Below, piece after piece: positions 43,480-51,310 of a DNA stretch of 64,000 nucleotides; position 1 is the stretch's first letter, and each line of letters begins with the position of its first letter. Source of the DNA: Bacillus shivajii. Lineage in GTDB: Bacteria > Bacillota > Bacilli > Bacillales > Salisediminibacteriaceae. A program made the position numbers and the translations under genes. The notes below the pieces were generated by a model. The model did no database searches, had not been told where the DNA came from, and worked only from the letters and a program-made list of their open reading frames with translations. Where the stretch lies: positions 1,488,001 to 1,552,000 of the forward strand of contig NZ_CP084703.1 in NCBI RefSeq assembly GCF_020519665.1. The letters are read 5' to 3'.

Positions 43480-43775
43480 TTATGTGCTCGCTTTCACCCT
43501 AGGGCACAAGTGCGACATCCATTCAAGCTTCACTTTGTTCGCTTTCATGGTGTCTTCTTTGCCGCGGACACGGCTGCGGTTAATCGTCGCAGGTGAAGAG
43601 TGTTGCTTTTGAATTGAAAGGGTAATATATAAACTCAAATAAGTGAAAGGCGGCGACTCTTGCGGGAACAGCACGAGCTGAAGATCCACTTTGGGAAGAA
43701 GATGCAATTTCTTTTCAAAGTTAGCTGAAGCCGTGCCCGCAGAAAGCGTCCGCCTATAACGGATTTGAGAAACAA
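43480..43775. repeat. Interspersed GC-rich repeat, family 4, copy 5 (double)
   Basis: The left half has CACAAGTGCGACATCC and TTCATGGTGTCTTCTTTGCC. The right half has AAAGGCGGCGACTCTTGCGG and CAGAAAGCGTCCGCC. The two halves are in the order seen in other copies but separated by an unrelated 60 bp. No ORF. Confidence 0.65.
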
Positions 43776-43991
43776 CAATTTATGCAAAAGAGCCAAATAA
43801 AACGTTTCAAAAAACAAATTTTTACGTATAAAAATAAAATCTTCGAAAAAAAAGAAAAGTTCTATATTGCTTTGAAAATTAAAGTAATGGTAGGATGTAA
43901 GTAACCGTGTTAGTAACTAAAATTTAGTATGAACCTAATAAGGCAAAAACATGAAAATTTTTTAGAACGCTTCTAATTACATATAGCGAAT

Positions 43992-44222
43992 GAGAGCAAG
44001 GGGAGAGAGCATTGTTGTTGTAAAGAAACGGTGATGCCGCCGAAGGAGCAAGCGTAAATGCGTGAATCTCTCAGGCAAAAATGACTCTTGTTTGACGCAA
44101 CTCTGGAAAGAGCTCATACCATGAGACACCCAAGGGGCAACCTTCTTTCTTATGAAGGAAAACTCTCAGGTAATCAAGACAGAGACTTACCACTATTATT
44201 TGGTATGTCTCTGTCTTTTTCT
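43992..44222 (+). promoter_or_regulatory. Tandem glycine riboswitch with terminator, upstream of gcvT
   Basis: Two glycine aptamers in tandem. The first (about 43999-44090) shows GGGGAGAGAGC, GCCGCCGAAGGAGCAAGC and CTCTCAGGCAAAAATGACTC. The second (about 44098-44182) shows ACTCTGGAAAGAGCTC, CACCCAAGGGGCAACC and CTCTCAGGTAATCAAGACAG. It is followed at once by the terminator hairpin AGACAGAGACTTACC / GGTATGTCTCTGTCT and a T-run (44176-44222), which overlaps the end of the second aptamer. This is the ON-switch arrangement: glycine binding prevents termination and opens the glycine-cleavage operon. Confidence 0.95.
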
Positions 44223-44290
44223 ATGGAGTAATTTTCATGAAAAAACTTTTTGGTTTGTTAGTTAGTTACTAATGATATACTTATTCGGTG

Positions 44291-44304
44291 TGTAAGCGGT
44301 TACA
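44291..44304 (+). promoter_or_regulatory. cre site (CcpA) between the riboswitch and gcvT
   Basis: TGTAAGCGGTTACA matches TGWAANCGNTNWCA at every defined position and is extended to the 16-bp near-palindrome GTGTAAGCGGTTACAC. Located downstream of the riboswitch terminator, 72 nt before gcvT, it would act as a roadblock or on a second promoter. Confidence 0.65.
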
Positions 44305-44376
44305 CAGCAAAAGCTGACAGCGAAACAAGCAATCAGCGATCTTGTACTCTCTTAATACATCTTGGAGGTGGGAATA

Positions 44377-45471
44377 TTGTCAACGCAAAAAACACCATTG
44401 TTTGAAATTTATAAGGACTATAATGGAAAGACGATTGATTTCGGTGGATGGGATCTCCCTGTTCAATTTTCAGGAATTAAAGAAGAACACGAAGCAGTAA
44501 GAACGAAGGCAGGTTTATTCGATGTATCCCATATGGGTGAGATTGAAGTGAAAGGAAAAGGAGCCATCGCTTTTCTACAAAAAGTCATGACAAACGATGT
44601 TTCCAAAGTAAAGCAGAGTGCTTGTCAATATACAGCGATGTGTTATGAAGACGGCGGTACGGTTGATGACCTCGTTTTCTATAAGCGTAATGATGAAGAT
44701 TACTTATTAGTTGTTAATGCAGCAAATATTGAAAAAGATTATAACTGGTTAAAAGAGCATCAAACAGAGGATGTTGAGATTATTAATGTCTCAGACGAAT
44801 ATGCGCAAATAGCGGTTCAAGGTCCTAAAGCAGAAGAGGTTACGCAAAAATTAACGAGCCAAGACTTATCTGAAATTACATTCTTTAAATTCCGTGAAGG
44901 GGTCTCGTTAGCTGATAAAGATGTATTAATCTCACGTACTGGTTATACAGGAGAAGACGGGTTTGAAATTTATTGCCGTCCTGAAGATGCTGTGCATTTA
45001 TGGAAGGCACTACTTGAAGCAGGGGAAAACGAAGGAATTGTTCCTTGTGGTCTTGGTGCACGTGACACATTAAGATTTGAAGCACGACTTGCATTATACG
45101 GTCAAGAATTGACAAAAGATATCACTCCGATTGAAGCGGGAATTGGTTTTGCTGTAAAGCCTGATAAAGAAGCTGACTGTATCGGTAAGGAAGTATTAAA
45201 GGAACAAAAAGAAAATGGTCCAGCTCGTAAGCTAGTAGGTCTTGAAATGATTGATAAAGGGATTCCGCGAACGGACTATGAAGTATATAAAGACGGGGAA
45301 AAGATTGGTTTTGTTACAACAGGAACGCAATCCCCTACGTTAAAGAAGAATGTCGGTTTAGCAATTATTGATTCAAAATATAAAGCATTAGATACAGAAG
45401 TTGAAGTACAAGTTCGAAAGCGTCGCTTAAAAGCGAAAGTAGTTTCTACACCATTTTATAAACGATCCTAA
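44377..45471 (+). CDS. gcvT: Glycine cleavage system T-protein (aminomethyltransferase)
   Basis: Transfers the methylene carbon from the aminomethyl-lipoyl H-protein to tetrahydrofolate, releasing ammonia. 364 residues, normal length. [20 protein letters not shown] (~25), [14 protein letters not shown] (~47), [19 protein letters not shown] (~82, folate-site Asp), and [14 protein letters not shown] (~187). The start is a TTG at 44377 with GGAGGTGGG upstream. First gene of gcvT-gcvPA-gcvPB under the glycine riboswitch. The H-protein gene is not in the operon. Confidence 0.96.
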   Translation: MSTQKTPLFEIYKDYNGKTIDFGGWDLPVQFSGIKEEHEAVRTKAGLFDVSHMGEIEVKGKGAIAFLQKVMTNDVSKVKQSACQYTAMCYEDGGTVDDLVFYKRNDEDYLLVVNAANIEKDYNWLKEHQTEDVEIINVSDEYAQIAVQGPKAEEVTQKLTSQDLSEITFFKFREGVSLADKDVLISRTGYTGEDGFEIYCRPEDAVHLWKALLEAGENEGIVPCGLGARDTLRFEARLALYGQELTKDITPIEAGIGFAVKPDKEADCIGKEVLKEQKENGPARKLVGLEMIDKGIPRTDYEVYKDGEKIGFVTTGTQSPTLKKNVGLAIIDSKYKALDTEVEVQVRKRRLKAKVVSTPFYKRS

Positions 45472-45494
45472 TTAGGTGAAAGGAGAGGAAAGCA

Positions 45495-46838
45495 TTGAAA
45501 TTTCGTTATTTACCAATGACAGAAAACGATCAAAAACAAATGATGGAAACGATCGGAATTAACGATATTGAAGAATTGTTTTCTGATATTCCAAAAGAAA
45601 CACGTTATGATGGGGAATTAAAGATTGAAGAAGCATTAGATGAGCCAAAGCTTGTAAAAGAAATGACTCGTCTTGCTAATAACAATAAAAATATTAAAGA
45701 GTATACATCATTTTTAGGTGCAGGGGTATATGAGCACTACATTCCTTCCTTTGTAAACCATATGCTACTTCGTTCAGAGTTTTATACTGCGTATACACCG
45801 TACCAACCAGAGATTTCACAAGGTGAACTACAAGCGGTTTTTGAGTTCCAATCAATGATTTGTGAACTTACAGGAATGGAGATCGCAAACTCATCAATGT
45901 ATGATGGTCCAACTGCTTTAGCTGAAGCGGCAATGATGAGTGCAGGGCATACGCGTAAAAAGACGATTCTCGTTTCAAAAACTGTTCATCCTGAAGCACG
46001 TGAAGTATTAAAGTCAAATGCTAACGGACAAAACTTAACGGTTGTAGAAATTGACGAAAAAGATGGCGTAACTGATATCGAGCATTTAAAATCTCAGTAC
46101 AACGATGATATTGCAAGTGTTATCGTCCAATATCCGAACTTCTTAGGAAATATTGAAGACTTAAAAGCAATAGAAGAAGTCGCGCATCAAGGAAAAGGGT
46201 TGTTTATTGTATCTTCTAACCCATTAAGCCTTGGCGTATTACAACCACCTGGAGAATTCGGTGCAGATGTTGTCATCGGTGATGCTCAACCGTTCGGTAT
46301 TCCAACTCAGCTTGGTGGACCGCACTGTGGTTACTTTGCTGTAACAAAAAAATTAATGCGAAAAGTTCCAGGGCGTCTTGTCGGTCAAACGACAGATGAT
46401 GAAGGAACACGTGGATTCGTATTAACATTGCAAGCACGTGAACAACATATTCGCCGTGATAAAGCAACAAGTAACATTTGTTCAAACCAAGCATTAAATG
46501 CATTAGGTGCAGCAATGACTATGACGGCATTAGGTAAACGTGGCGTTAAAGACATGGCAATGCAAAACTTGCAAAAAGCACATTATGCGAAAGAGCAGTT
46601 GAAGAAACACGGGGTTGAAATCGTTTATGATCAGGCGTTTTTCAACGAGTTTGTTGTAAAGCTTCCTAAAGCTGTGAAAGATGTGAATAAAGAACTTGTC
46701 AAACACGATATTTTAGGTGGATACGACTTATCTAGAACGTATGATGACAAAGAAAATATGATGCTTATTGCGGTAACAGAACTACGTACTAAAGAAGAGA
46801 TTGATCACTTTGCTTCAGTATTGGGGGGAGTAGAATGA
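45495..46838 (+). CDS. gcvPA: Glycine dehydrogenase (decarboxylating) subunit 1
   Basis: 447 residues, the N-terminal half of split P-protein. It starts [17 protein letters not shown]; family pieces are [19 protein letters not shown] (~74), [20 protein letters not shown] (~96), [20 protein letters not shown] (~132), and [19 protein letters not shown] (~258). It pairs with subunit 2 to decarboxylate glycine. The start is a TTG with AAAGGAGAGG upstream. ATGA overlap with gcvPB. Confidence 0.96.
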   Translation: MKFRYLPMTENDQKQMMETIGINDIEELFSDIPKETRYDGELKIEEALDEPKLVKEMTRLANNNKNIKEYTSFLGAGVYEHYIPSFVNHMLLRSEFYTAYTPYQPEISQGELQAVFEFQSMICELTGMEIANSSMYDGPTALAEAAMMSAGHTRKKTILVSKTVHPEAREVLKSNANGQNLTVVEIDEKDGVTDIEHLKSQYNDDIASVIVQYPNFLGNIEDLKAIEEVAHQGKGLFIVSSNPLSLGVLQPPGEFGADVVIGDAQPFGIPTQLGGPHCGYFAVTKKLMRKVPGRLVGQTTDDEGTRGFVLTLQAREQHIRRDKATSNICSNQALNALGAAMTMTALGKRGVKDMAMQNLQKAHYAKEQLKKHGVEIVYDQAFFNEFVVKLPKAVKDVNKELVKHDILGGYDLSRTYDDKENMMLIAVTELRTKEEIDHFASVLGGVE

Positions 46839-48304
46839 GCCATAAAGACCAGCCATTAATTTTTGAACTAAGTAAAGAAGATCGTGTTGGACATAGTTTG
46901 CCAGAATTAGATATTCCAGAAATAGATGTCAATGACTTGTTACCAGAGCAGTTTCAACGTGATGAGGCACCTGAACTTCCAGAGGTGTCAGAGCTTCAAA
47001 TTGTTCGTCATTACACTGCGTTATCAAAACGTAACCACGGAGTAGACTCCGGGTTTTATCCACTAGGGTCTTGTACAATGAAGTACAATCCAAAAATAAA
47101 TGAAGATATGGCACGTCTACCAGGATTTGCTCATATTCATCCTTATCAAGATGAAGAAACGATCCAAGGTGCATTAGAGTTAATGTATAAACTTCAATCT
47201 TCTTTAGAAGAAATTACAGGAATGGACAGAGTAACGTTACAACCAGCTGCAGGTGCTCATGGCGAGTGGACTGGATTAATGTTAATTCGTGCATACCATG
47301 AAGCGAACGGCGATTATCAACGTACGAAAGTAATTGTCCCAGACTCTGCTCATGGAACGAACCCAGCATCTGCTACAGTAGCAGGATTTGAGGCTGTTAC
47401 AGTACGATCAAATGAGCGTGGACTTGTAGATCTTGATCACTTAAAAGAAGTTGTTGGTGAAGATACAGCTGCACTGATGTTAACAAACCCAAATACACTT
47501 GGATTATTTGAAGAAGAAATTCTTGAGATGGCAGAGATCGTTCATGATGCTGGTGGTAAGCTTTACTACGACGGAGCGAACTCAAACGCGATTTTAGGTA
47601 TTTCTCGTCCAGGGGATATGGGATTTGACGTTGTACACTTAAACCTTCATAAGACATTTACAACGCCTCATGGCGGTGGTGGACCAGGTTCGGGGCCAGT
47701 CGGTGTTAAGAGTGATTTAGTTCCTTATTTACCAAAACCGTTGATTGTGAAAGATGAAGATGCTTATCGTTTTGAATATGATGTACCTGAATCGATTGGT
47801 CGTGTGAAGCCTTACTATGGAAACTTCGGAATTAATGTAAGAGCATACACGTATATCCGAACGATGGGACCAGTTGGACTACGTAACGTATCTGAGTTCG
47901 CTGTATTAAATGCGAACTATATGATGCGACGTTTAGAGCCGTATTTTGACGCGCCGTATTCACAACATTGTAAACATGAGTTTGTATTGTCAGGTAAGCG
48001 TCAGAAGAAGCAAGGTGTACGTACATTAGACATCGCCAAACGTTTATTGGACTTTGGGTATCACCCACCAACAATTTACTTCCCATTAAACGTTGAAGAG
48101 TGTCTAATGATCGAACCAACTGAAACCGAGTCTAAAGAAACATTGGATGAATTCTGTGATGCAATGATCCAAATTGCCAAAGAAGCAGAAGAGAATCCAG
48201 AAATCGTTCAAGAGGCACCACACCACACAGTAATTGGGCGTCTTGATGAAACGACGGCAGCAAGAAAACCAATTTTACGCTATACAAAAGAAGCAACTTC
48301 ATAA
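46835..48304 (+). CDS. gcvPB: Glycine dehydrogenase (decarboxylating) subunit 2, PLP-containing
   Basis: 489 residues, the catalytic half of the split P-protein. [16 protein letters not shown] (~74), [15 protein letters not shown] (~130), [19 protein letters not shown] (~170), and the PLP lysine in [19 protein letters not shown] (~271). With gcvPA it transfers the aminomethyl group of glycine to the lipoyl arm of H-protein. A terminator hairpin follows 10 nt after the stop. Confidence 0.97.
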   Translation: MSHKDQPLIFELSKEDRVGHSLPELDIPEIDVNDLLPEQFQRDEAPELPEVSELQIVRHYTALSKRNHGVDSGFYPLGSCTMKYNPKINEDMARLPGFAHIHPYQDEETIQGALELMYKLQSSLEEITGMDRVTLQPAAGAHGEWTGLMLIRAYHEANGDYQRTKVIVPDSAHGTNPASATVAGFEAVTVRSNERGLVDLDHLKEVVGEDTAALMLTNPNTLGLFEEEILEMAEIVHDAGGKLYYDGANSNAILGISRPGDMGFDVVHLNLHKTFTTPHGGGGPGSGPVGVKSDLVPYLPKPLIVKDEDAYRFEYDVPESIGRVKPYYGNFGINVRAYTYIRTMGPVGLRNVSEFAVLNANYMMRRLEPYFDAPYSQHCKHEFVLSGKRQKKQGVRTLDIAKRLLDFGYHPPTIYFPLNVEECLMIEPTETESKETLDEFCDAMIQIAKEAEENPEIVQEAPHHTVIGRLDETTAARKPILRYTKEATS

Positions 48305-48314
48305 ATATTTTATG

Positions 48315-48352
48315 GCATCTCAAGTCTTGCAGGGCTTGAGGTGCTTTGTTTT
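48315..48352 (+). terminator. Terminator of the gcv operon
   Basis: GCATCTCAAG pairs with CTTGAGGTGC, followed by TTTGTTTT. Confidence 0.8.
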
Positions 48353-48384
48353 GGCTATGTTAAAGTTTGTTGTTGATTTTTCAT

Positions 48385-48470
48385 CGTTACAGGCGGACGC
48401 TTTCCGCAGGCAATGCCTCAGCTAAACAGGACTAAAGTCCTACTGGAGTCGCCGCCTTTTACTCTTCAAA
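48385..48470. repeat. Interspersed GC-rich repeat, family 4, copy 6 (inverted)
   Basis: GTTACAGGCGGACGCTTTCC to CTGGAGTCGCCGCCTTTT is the reverse complement arrangement of the copy at 40810. The remaining intergenic DNA to 48749 holds no gene I can see; it must contain the forespore promoter of the SASP gene, which I could not place with confidence. Confidence 0.65.
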
Positions 48471-48749
48471 TTCATAGTAAGGAAAAAGTGAGAAAAAGGT
48501 AATTAATCTAATGAACCAAGTTGAAAAATAATGAACCGTATAAAAAAGCCTTAAAGATGGTGTTCCAATCAATATCCAATTTCCCTTTAAACCGGATGTT
48601 AATTTTTATAAAGTTTATTATTCATGTTCATTGTAAAAATTAATCATGGAGAGAGAAAAGTAATCTTATGTTAAGCGTAAAGTCATGCTGGAATAAAGAT
48701 AAAAGCAGTAACATGAGGTAAAGCATCTTAATAAGGAGAATGATGCATA

Positions 48750-49007
48750 ATGGCAAGAAGAAATAAGATTCTTGTTCCTGAAGCACGTGAAGGGTTAGAT
48801 CAATTAAAAGCAAAAGTGATGAACGCAAACCATCCAAATAATGCAAAGTATGAGGTAGCACAAGAGCAAGGTATTAAATTAAATAAGGGGTATAACGGGA
48901 ATATGAAAGCAAAGGATGCAGGGAAAGTTGGGGGAAGTCTTGGCGGAAATATGGTGCGTGAGCTTGTGAAGATGGCAGAACAACAATTAATTCAGCAGAA
49001 AAAATAA
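48750..49007 (+). CDS. Alpha/beta-type small acid-soluble spore protein, divergent
   Basis: 85 residues. The two family blocks are present but altered: the germination-protease segment reads KYEVAQEQGIKL (usually YEIA-EFGV), and the DNA-binding helix reads GGSLGGNMVRELVKMAEQQL. The linker between them, NKGYNGNMKAKDAGKV, differs from the usual SRANGSVGG type, and the N-terminus NKILVPEAREGLDQLKAKVM is longer than normal. Such proteins coat spore DNA and protect it. The AAGGAGAATG region gives a good ribosome site. The divergence suggests a minor SASP. Confidence 0.85.
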   Translation: MARRNKILVPEAREGLDQLKAKVMNANHPNNAKYEVAQEQGIKLNKGYNGNMKAKDAGKVGGSLGGNMVRELVKMAEQQLIQQKK

Positions 49008-49058
49008 ACGTTTAATATTAGCATAAATACTGACTGGCATTACCTCTCGGTATGATGA

Positions 49059-49101
49059 GCCCCCTATTTTCAAAAATTCGGTTTTGAAAAAGGGGGGTTT
49101 T
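49059..49101 (+). terminator. Terminator of the SASP gene
   Basis: CCCCCTATTTTCAAAA pairs with TTTTGAAAAAGGGGGG, followed by TTTT. Confidence 0.85.
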
Positions 49102-49176
49102 ACTGCTCTATTCTTTTCTCGATACAATCTATTGAAATTTTTAGCTCGACATCTTTTTATATTATCTACAAAAGTA

Positions 49177-49206
49177 TAAAAAGCTGTCGAGACTTTCTCG
49201 ACAGCT
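49177..49206 (-). terminator. Terminator of yqhL
   Basis: On the minus strand AGCTGTCGAGA pairs with TCTCGACAGCT over a 3-nt loop, followed by TTTTT. Confidence 0.85.
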
Positions 49207-49225
49207 AATGGGGGATACCCTTAGT

Positions 49226-49597
49226 TTATTTTTTTACTTTACCTGACCACTTTCGAAATCCGCCTTTTAACATCACAAAGTTATCAATTCCGCGCTTTTT
49301 ACGAAGGACTTTAGCAGCTTGATAGCAGCGAGTTCCATTTTGGCAGTACAAATATACAGGCTGATCTTGACGAATTTCAGTCATACGATGTCTCATTTGA
49401 GATAGTGGGATATTTCTCGCACCTAAAATATAACCTGTTTTAAACTCTTTTTCTTCACGTACATCGATAAGCTGAGCTTTGCGATAATCTTTTTTAAACT
49501 CTTCTTGTTCTAGCGGTTTCAAATACTTTGGACGTTTTAATCGTAAGGCAAGGAAAATAATAAGTACAATTGTTAAGCCAATTAATACCCAGTTCAT
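49226..49597 (-). CDS. yqhL: Membrane-anchored rhodanese-like protein YqhL
   Basis: 123 residues. An N-terminal membrane helix (WVLIGLTIVLIIFLALRL) is followed by a single rhodanese domain: IDVREEKEFKTGYILGARNI (~48) and the active-site loop YLYCQNGTRCYQAAKVL with the catalytic Cys (~88). It would transfer sulfane sulfur or just bind anions near the membrane. Located upstream of and divergent from lipM, as yqhL and yqhM are in B. subtilis. The start has GGAGTGG upstream. Confidence 0.92.
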   Translation of the reverse strand: MNWVLIGLTIVLIIFLALRLKRPKYLKPLEQEEFKKDYRKAQLIDVREEKEFKTGYILGARNIPLSQMRHRMTEIRQDQPVYLYCQNGTRCYQAAKVLRKKRGIDNFVMLKGGFRKWSGKVKK

Positions 49598-49675
49598 GAT
49601 GTGGGTCCACTCCTTTTTACTGTCAGAATTAATGAAATGATCGTCGATCGTTTAACAACTACTAAAATTTACTTA

Positions 49676-49765
49676 CACAGGATGTGATAGCTTCGACATT
49701 GATCACACGAAGTGATTAGATTTAGCCGAAGTTCATTTATAGTATTTGGTTGCTAAGCTTAGTGT
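49676..49765. repeat. Interspersed repeat, family 6, copy 2
   Basis: GGATGTGATAGCTTCGACAT, then TTGATCAC and GTGATTAGATTTAGCCGAAG. Compare the copies at 27170 and 54528. It lies in the divergent yqhL/lipM spacer, 165 nt before lipM. Confidence 0.5.
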
Positions 49766-49930
49766 AGTTAAACGATCTAATTGCTTTGTCCATTATAAAT
49801 GATATACGGAAATATGTGAACGTGCAACGTTCTGGAAGAATTTTTTGCATGGAGTTAATTATTTTCATCTTTGCGTTATTTTTTGTATGATAGGGAAGGT
49901 AGAAATTCGTTTTGAATAGAGGGATGATTC

Positions 49931-50761
49931 ATGGAAACATGGTATTTTTTAGACTCTGGCAATAAAGGCCCTGCATATAATATGGCTTTAGATGAAAAGT
50001 TAATGGATTGGCATCGTAATAGTGACATGCCACCAATCGTCCGTTTTTATGGATGGGAGCCTGCGACATTATCGGTTGGGTACTTTCAAAAAGTAGATAA
50101 AGAAATTGATCTTGAAGCTGTGGGAAAACATGACTTAGGTTTTGTTAGGCGCCCTACTGGCGGACGTGGTGTTTTACATGAAGAGGAATTGACTTATAGT
50201 GTTATCGTATCTGAGAAACATCCGGAAATGCCGGAATCAGTCACAGAAGCTTATCGTGTTATTTCAGAAGGACTGTTAGAAGGGTTTCGACAACTTGGTC
50301 TTCAAGCGGAATTTTCGATTCCAAGAACAGATGAAGAAAAAGATCGGTTAAAAAGACCACGTTCAGCAGTATGTTTCGATGCTCCTTCTTGGTATGAGTT
50401 AGTTGTAGAAGGGCGAAAAGTAGCAGGAAGTGCGCAAACTCGTCAAAAAGGCGTCATTCTTCAACACGGATCTATCATTTTGTCACTAGATGAAGATAAA
50501 CTATTTGATTTATTTAAATATCCTAGTCAGCGGGTTCGAGAACGGATGCAAAAGGCATTCAAAAATAAAGCTGTGCCTATCAATGAAATTGCAGAAAGAG
50601 ATGTATCTATCGAAGAAGCAAAAAGTGCTTTTCGAGCGGGTTTTGAAAAGGGAATGAATATAAAGCTTGAACCATTTTCATTAACTGGTGAGCAAGAGAA
50701 ACAAGTAGAAGAACTTGTAAAACATAAGTATGGGACTAATGCATGGAACTTTAAATCATAG
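49931..50761 (+). CDS. lipM: Octanoyl-[GcvH]:protein N-octanoyltransferase LipM
   Basis: 276 residues of the biotin/lipoate ligase fold. LipM moves octanoate from acyl carrier protein to GcvH, the first step of protein lipoylation in Bacillus. Visible are the substrate loop [19 protein letters not shown] (~73) and the catalytic cysteine in [20 protein letters not shown] (~150), then [20 protein letters not shown]. This links it functionally to the glycine cleavage genes just upstream, whose H-protein it modifies. The position is that of yqhM. A terminator follows. Confidence 0.95.
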   Translation: METWYFLDSGNKGPAYNMALDEKLMDWHRNSDMPPIVRFYGWEPATLSVGYFQKVDKEIDLEAVGKHDLGFVRRPTGGRGVLHEEELTYSVIVSEKHPEMPESVTEAYRVISEGLLEGFRQLGLQAEFSIPRTDEEKDRLKRPRSAVCFDAPSWYELVVEGRKVAGSAQTRQKGVILQHGSIILSLDEDKLFDLFKYPSQRVRERMQKAFKNKAVPINEIAERDVSIEEAKSAFRAGFEKGMNIKLEPFSLTGEQEKQVEELVKHKYGTNAWNFKS

Positions 50762-50787
50762 AAAGAAAAAAAGAACAGAAAAAGTTA

Positions 50788-50827
50788 AGGTGTAGCTACA
50801 TGTAGTAGTTGCACCTATGTTTTTTTG
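50788..50827 (+). terminator. Terminator of lipM
   Basis: AGGTGTAGCTAC pairs with GTAGTTGCACCT (with one bulge), followed by a run of T. Confidence 0.75.
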
Positions 50828-51136
50828 CTTAACAACCATAATATGTGTCTTTTTTCTATAAGTAGTTCTATGGTATTCTTAAATTCTGTTGTTTTTTAAT
50901 AGAGTTAGATGATGTAAAAAATTGTTTTGTTGATTTAATGGCGTGTCGAAGTTTTGTCGAAACTTCTTTGTGATTGTTGAACCCTCTATATGACAGTTTT
51001 TTTATCATCGTTTTTTAAGCAACTGACAAATTTCTCGATTATCTTCAATTAGCTCTATGAAAATTATGTTTTGCTCTTATTAAGTCTATTAAATGGCAAT
51101 TTTTAAAGTTGACAATTCTCGTTTCTTTCGTCCAAA

Positions 51137-51152
51137 AATCAATATATAGTAC
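51137..51152 (-). promoter_or_regulatory. NrdR box 1 upstream of nrdJ
   Basis: On the minus strand GTACTATATATTGATT, close to the NrdR consensus ACACWATATATWGTGT. It lies 33 bp start-to-start from box 2, about three helix turns. Confidence 0.55.
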
Positions 51153-51169
51153 TTTTTGATATTTATCAC

Positions 51170-51185
51170 GCACTATATGTTGATG
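51170..51185 (+). promoter_or_regulatory. NrdR box 2 upstream of nrdJ
   Basis: GCACTATATGTTGATG, 13 of 16 bases identical to box 1. It overlaps the -35 of the likely nrdJ promoter, so NrdR binding would block RNA polymerase. Confidence 0.6.
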
Positions 51186-51209
51186 TGGTGTTCAGAACTA
51201 TGATATAGT
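51180..51209 (+). promoter_or_regulatory. Likely promoter of nrdJ
   Basis: TTGATG (51180-51185), 18-nt spacer, TATAGT (51204-51209), about 100 nt before the start. Upstream, from 50828 to 51136, I see two TGTCGAA sequences (50944 and 50955) in a small hairpin and no gene. Confidence 0.45.
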
Positions 51210-51310
51210 GATTACAGCAATCGAGAAATTGGCAATAGGTGCCAAACATAAATGAAAAAAATAGATTTCGTACTAGTTTTAGTAGAATTTAGAAAAAGGA
51301 GAGAAAGCCT

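Noticed and set aside
43480-43817. Open frames of 60-75 codons on the minus strand upstream of the glycine riboswitch
   Set aside because: They overlap family 4 repeat copies; the frames are not kept in other copies.
50762-51310. Cobalamin riboswitch in front of the B12-dependent nrdJ
   Set aside because: I looked for the B12-box (GCCACTG-type) and the long multi-stem leader and did not find them; the region instead has NrdR boxes and a short leader.
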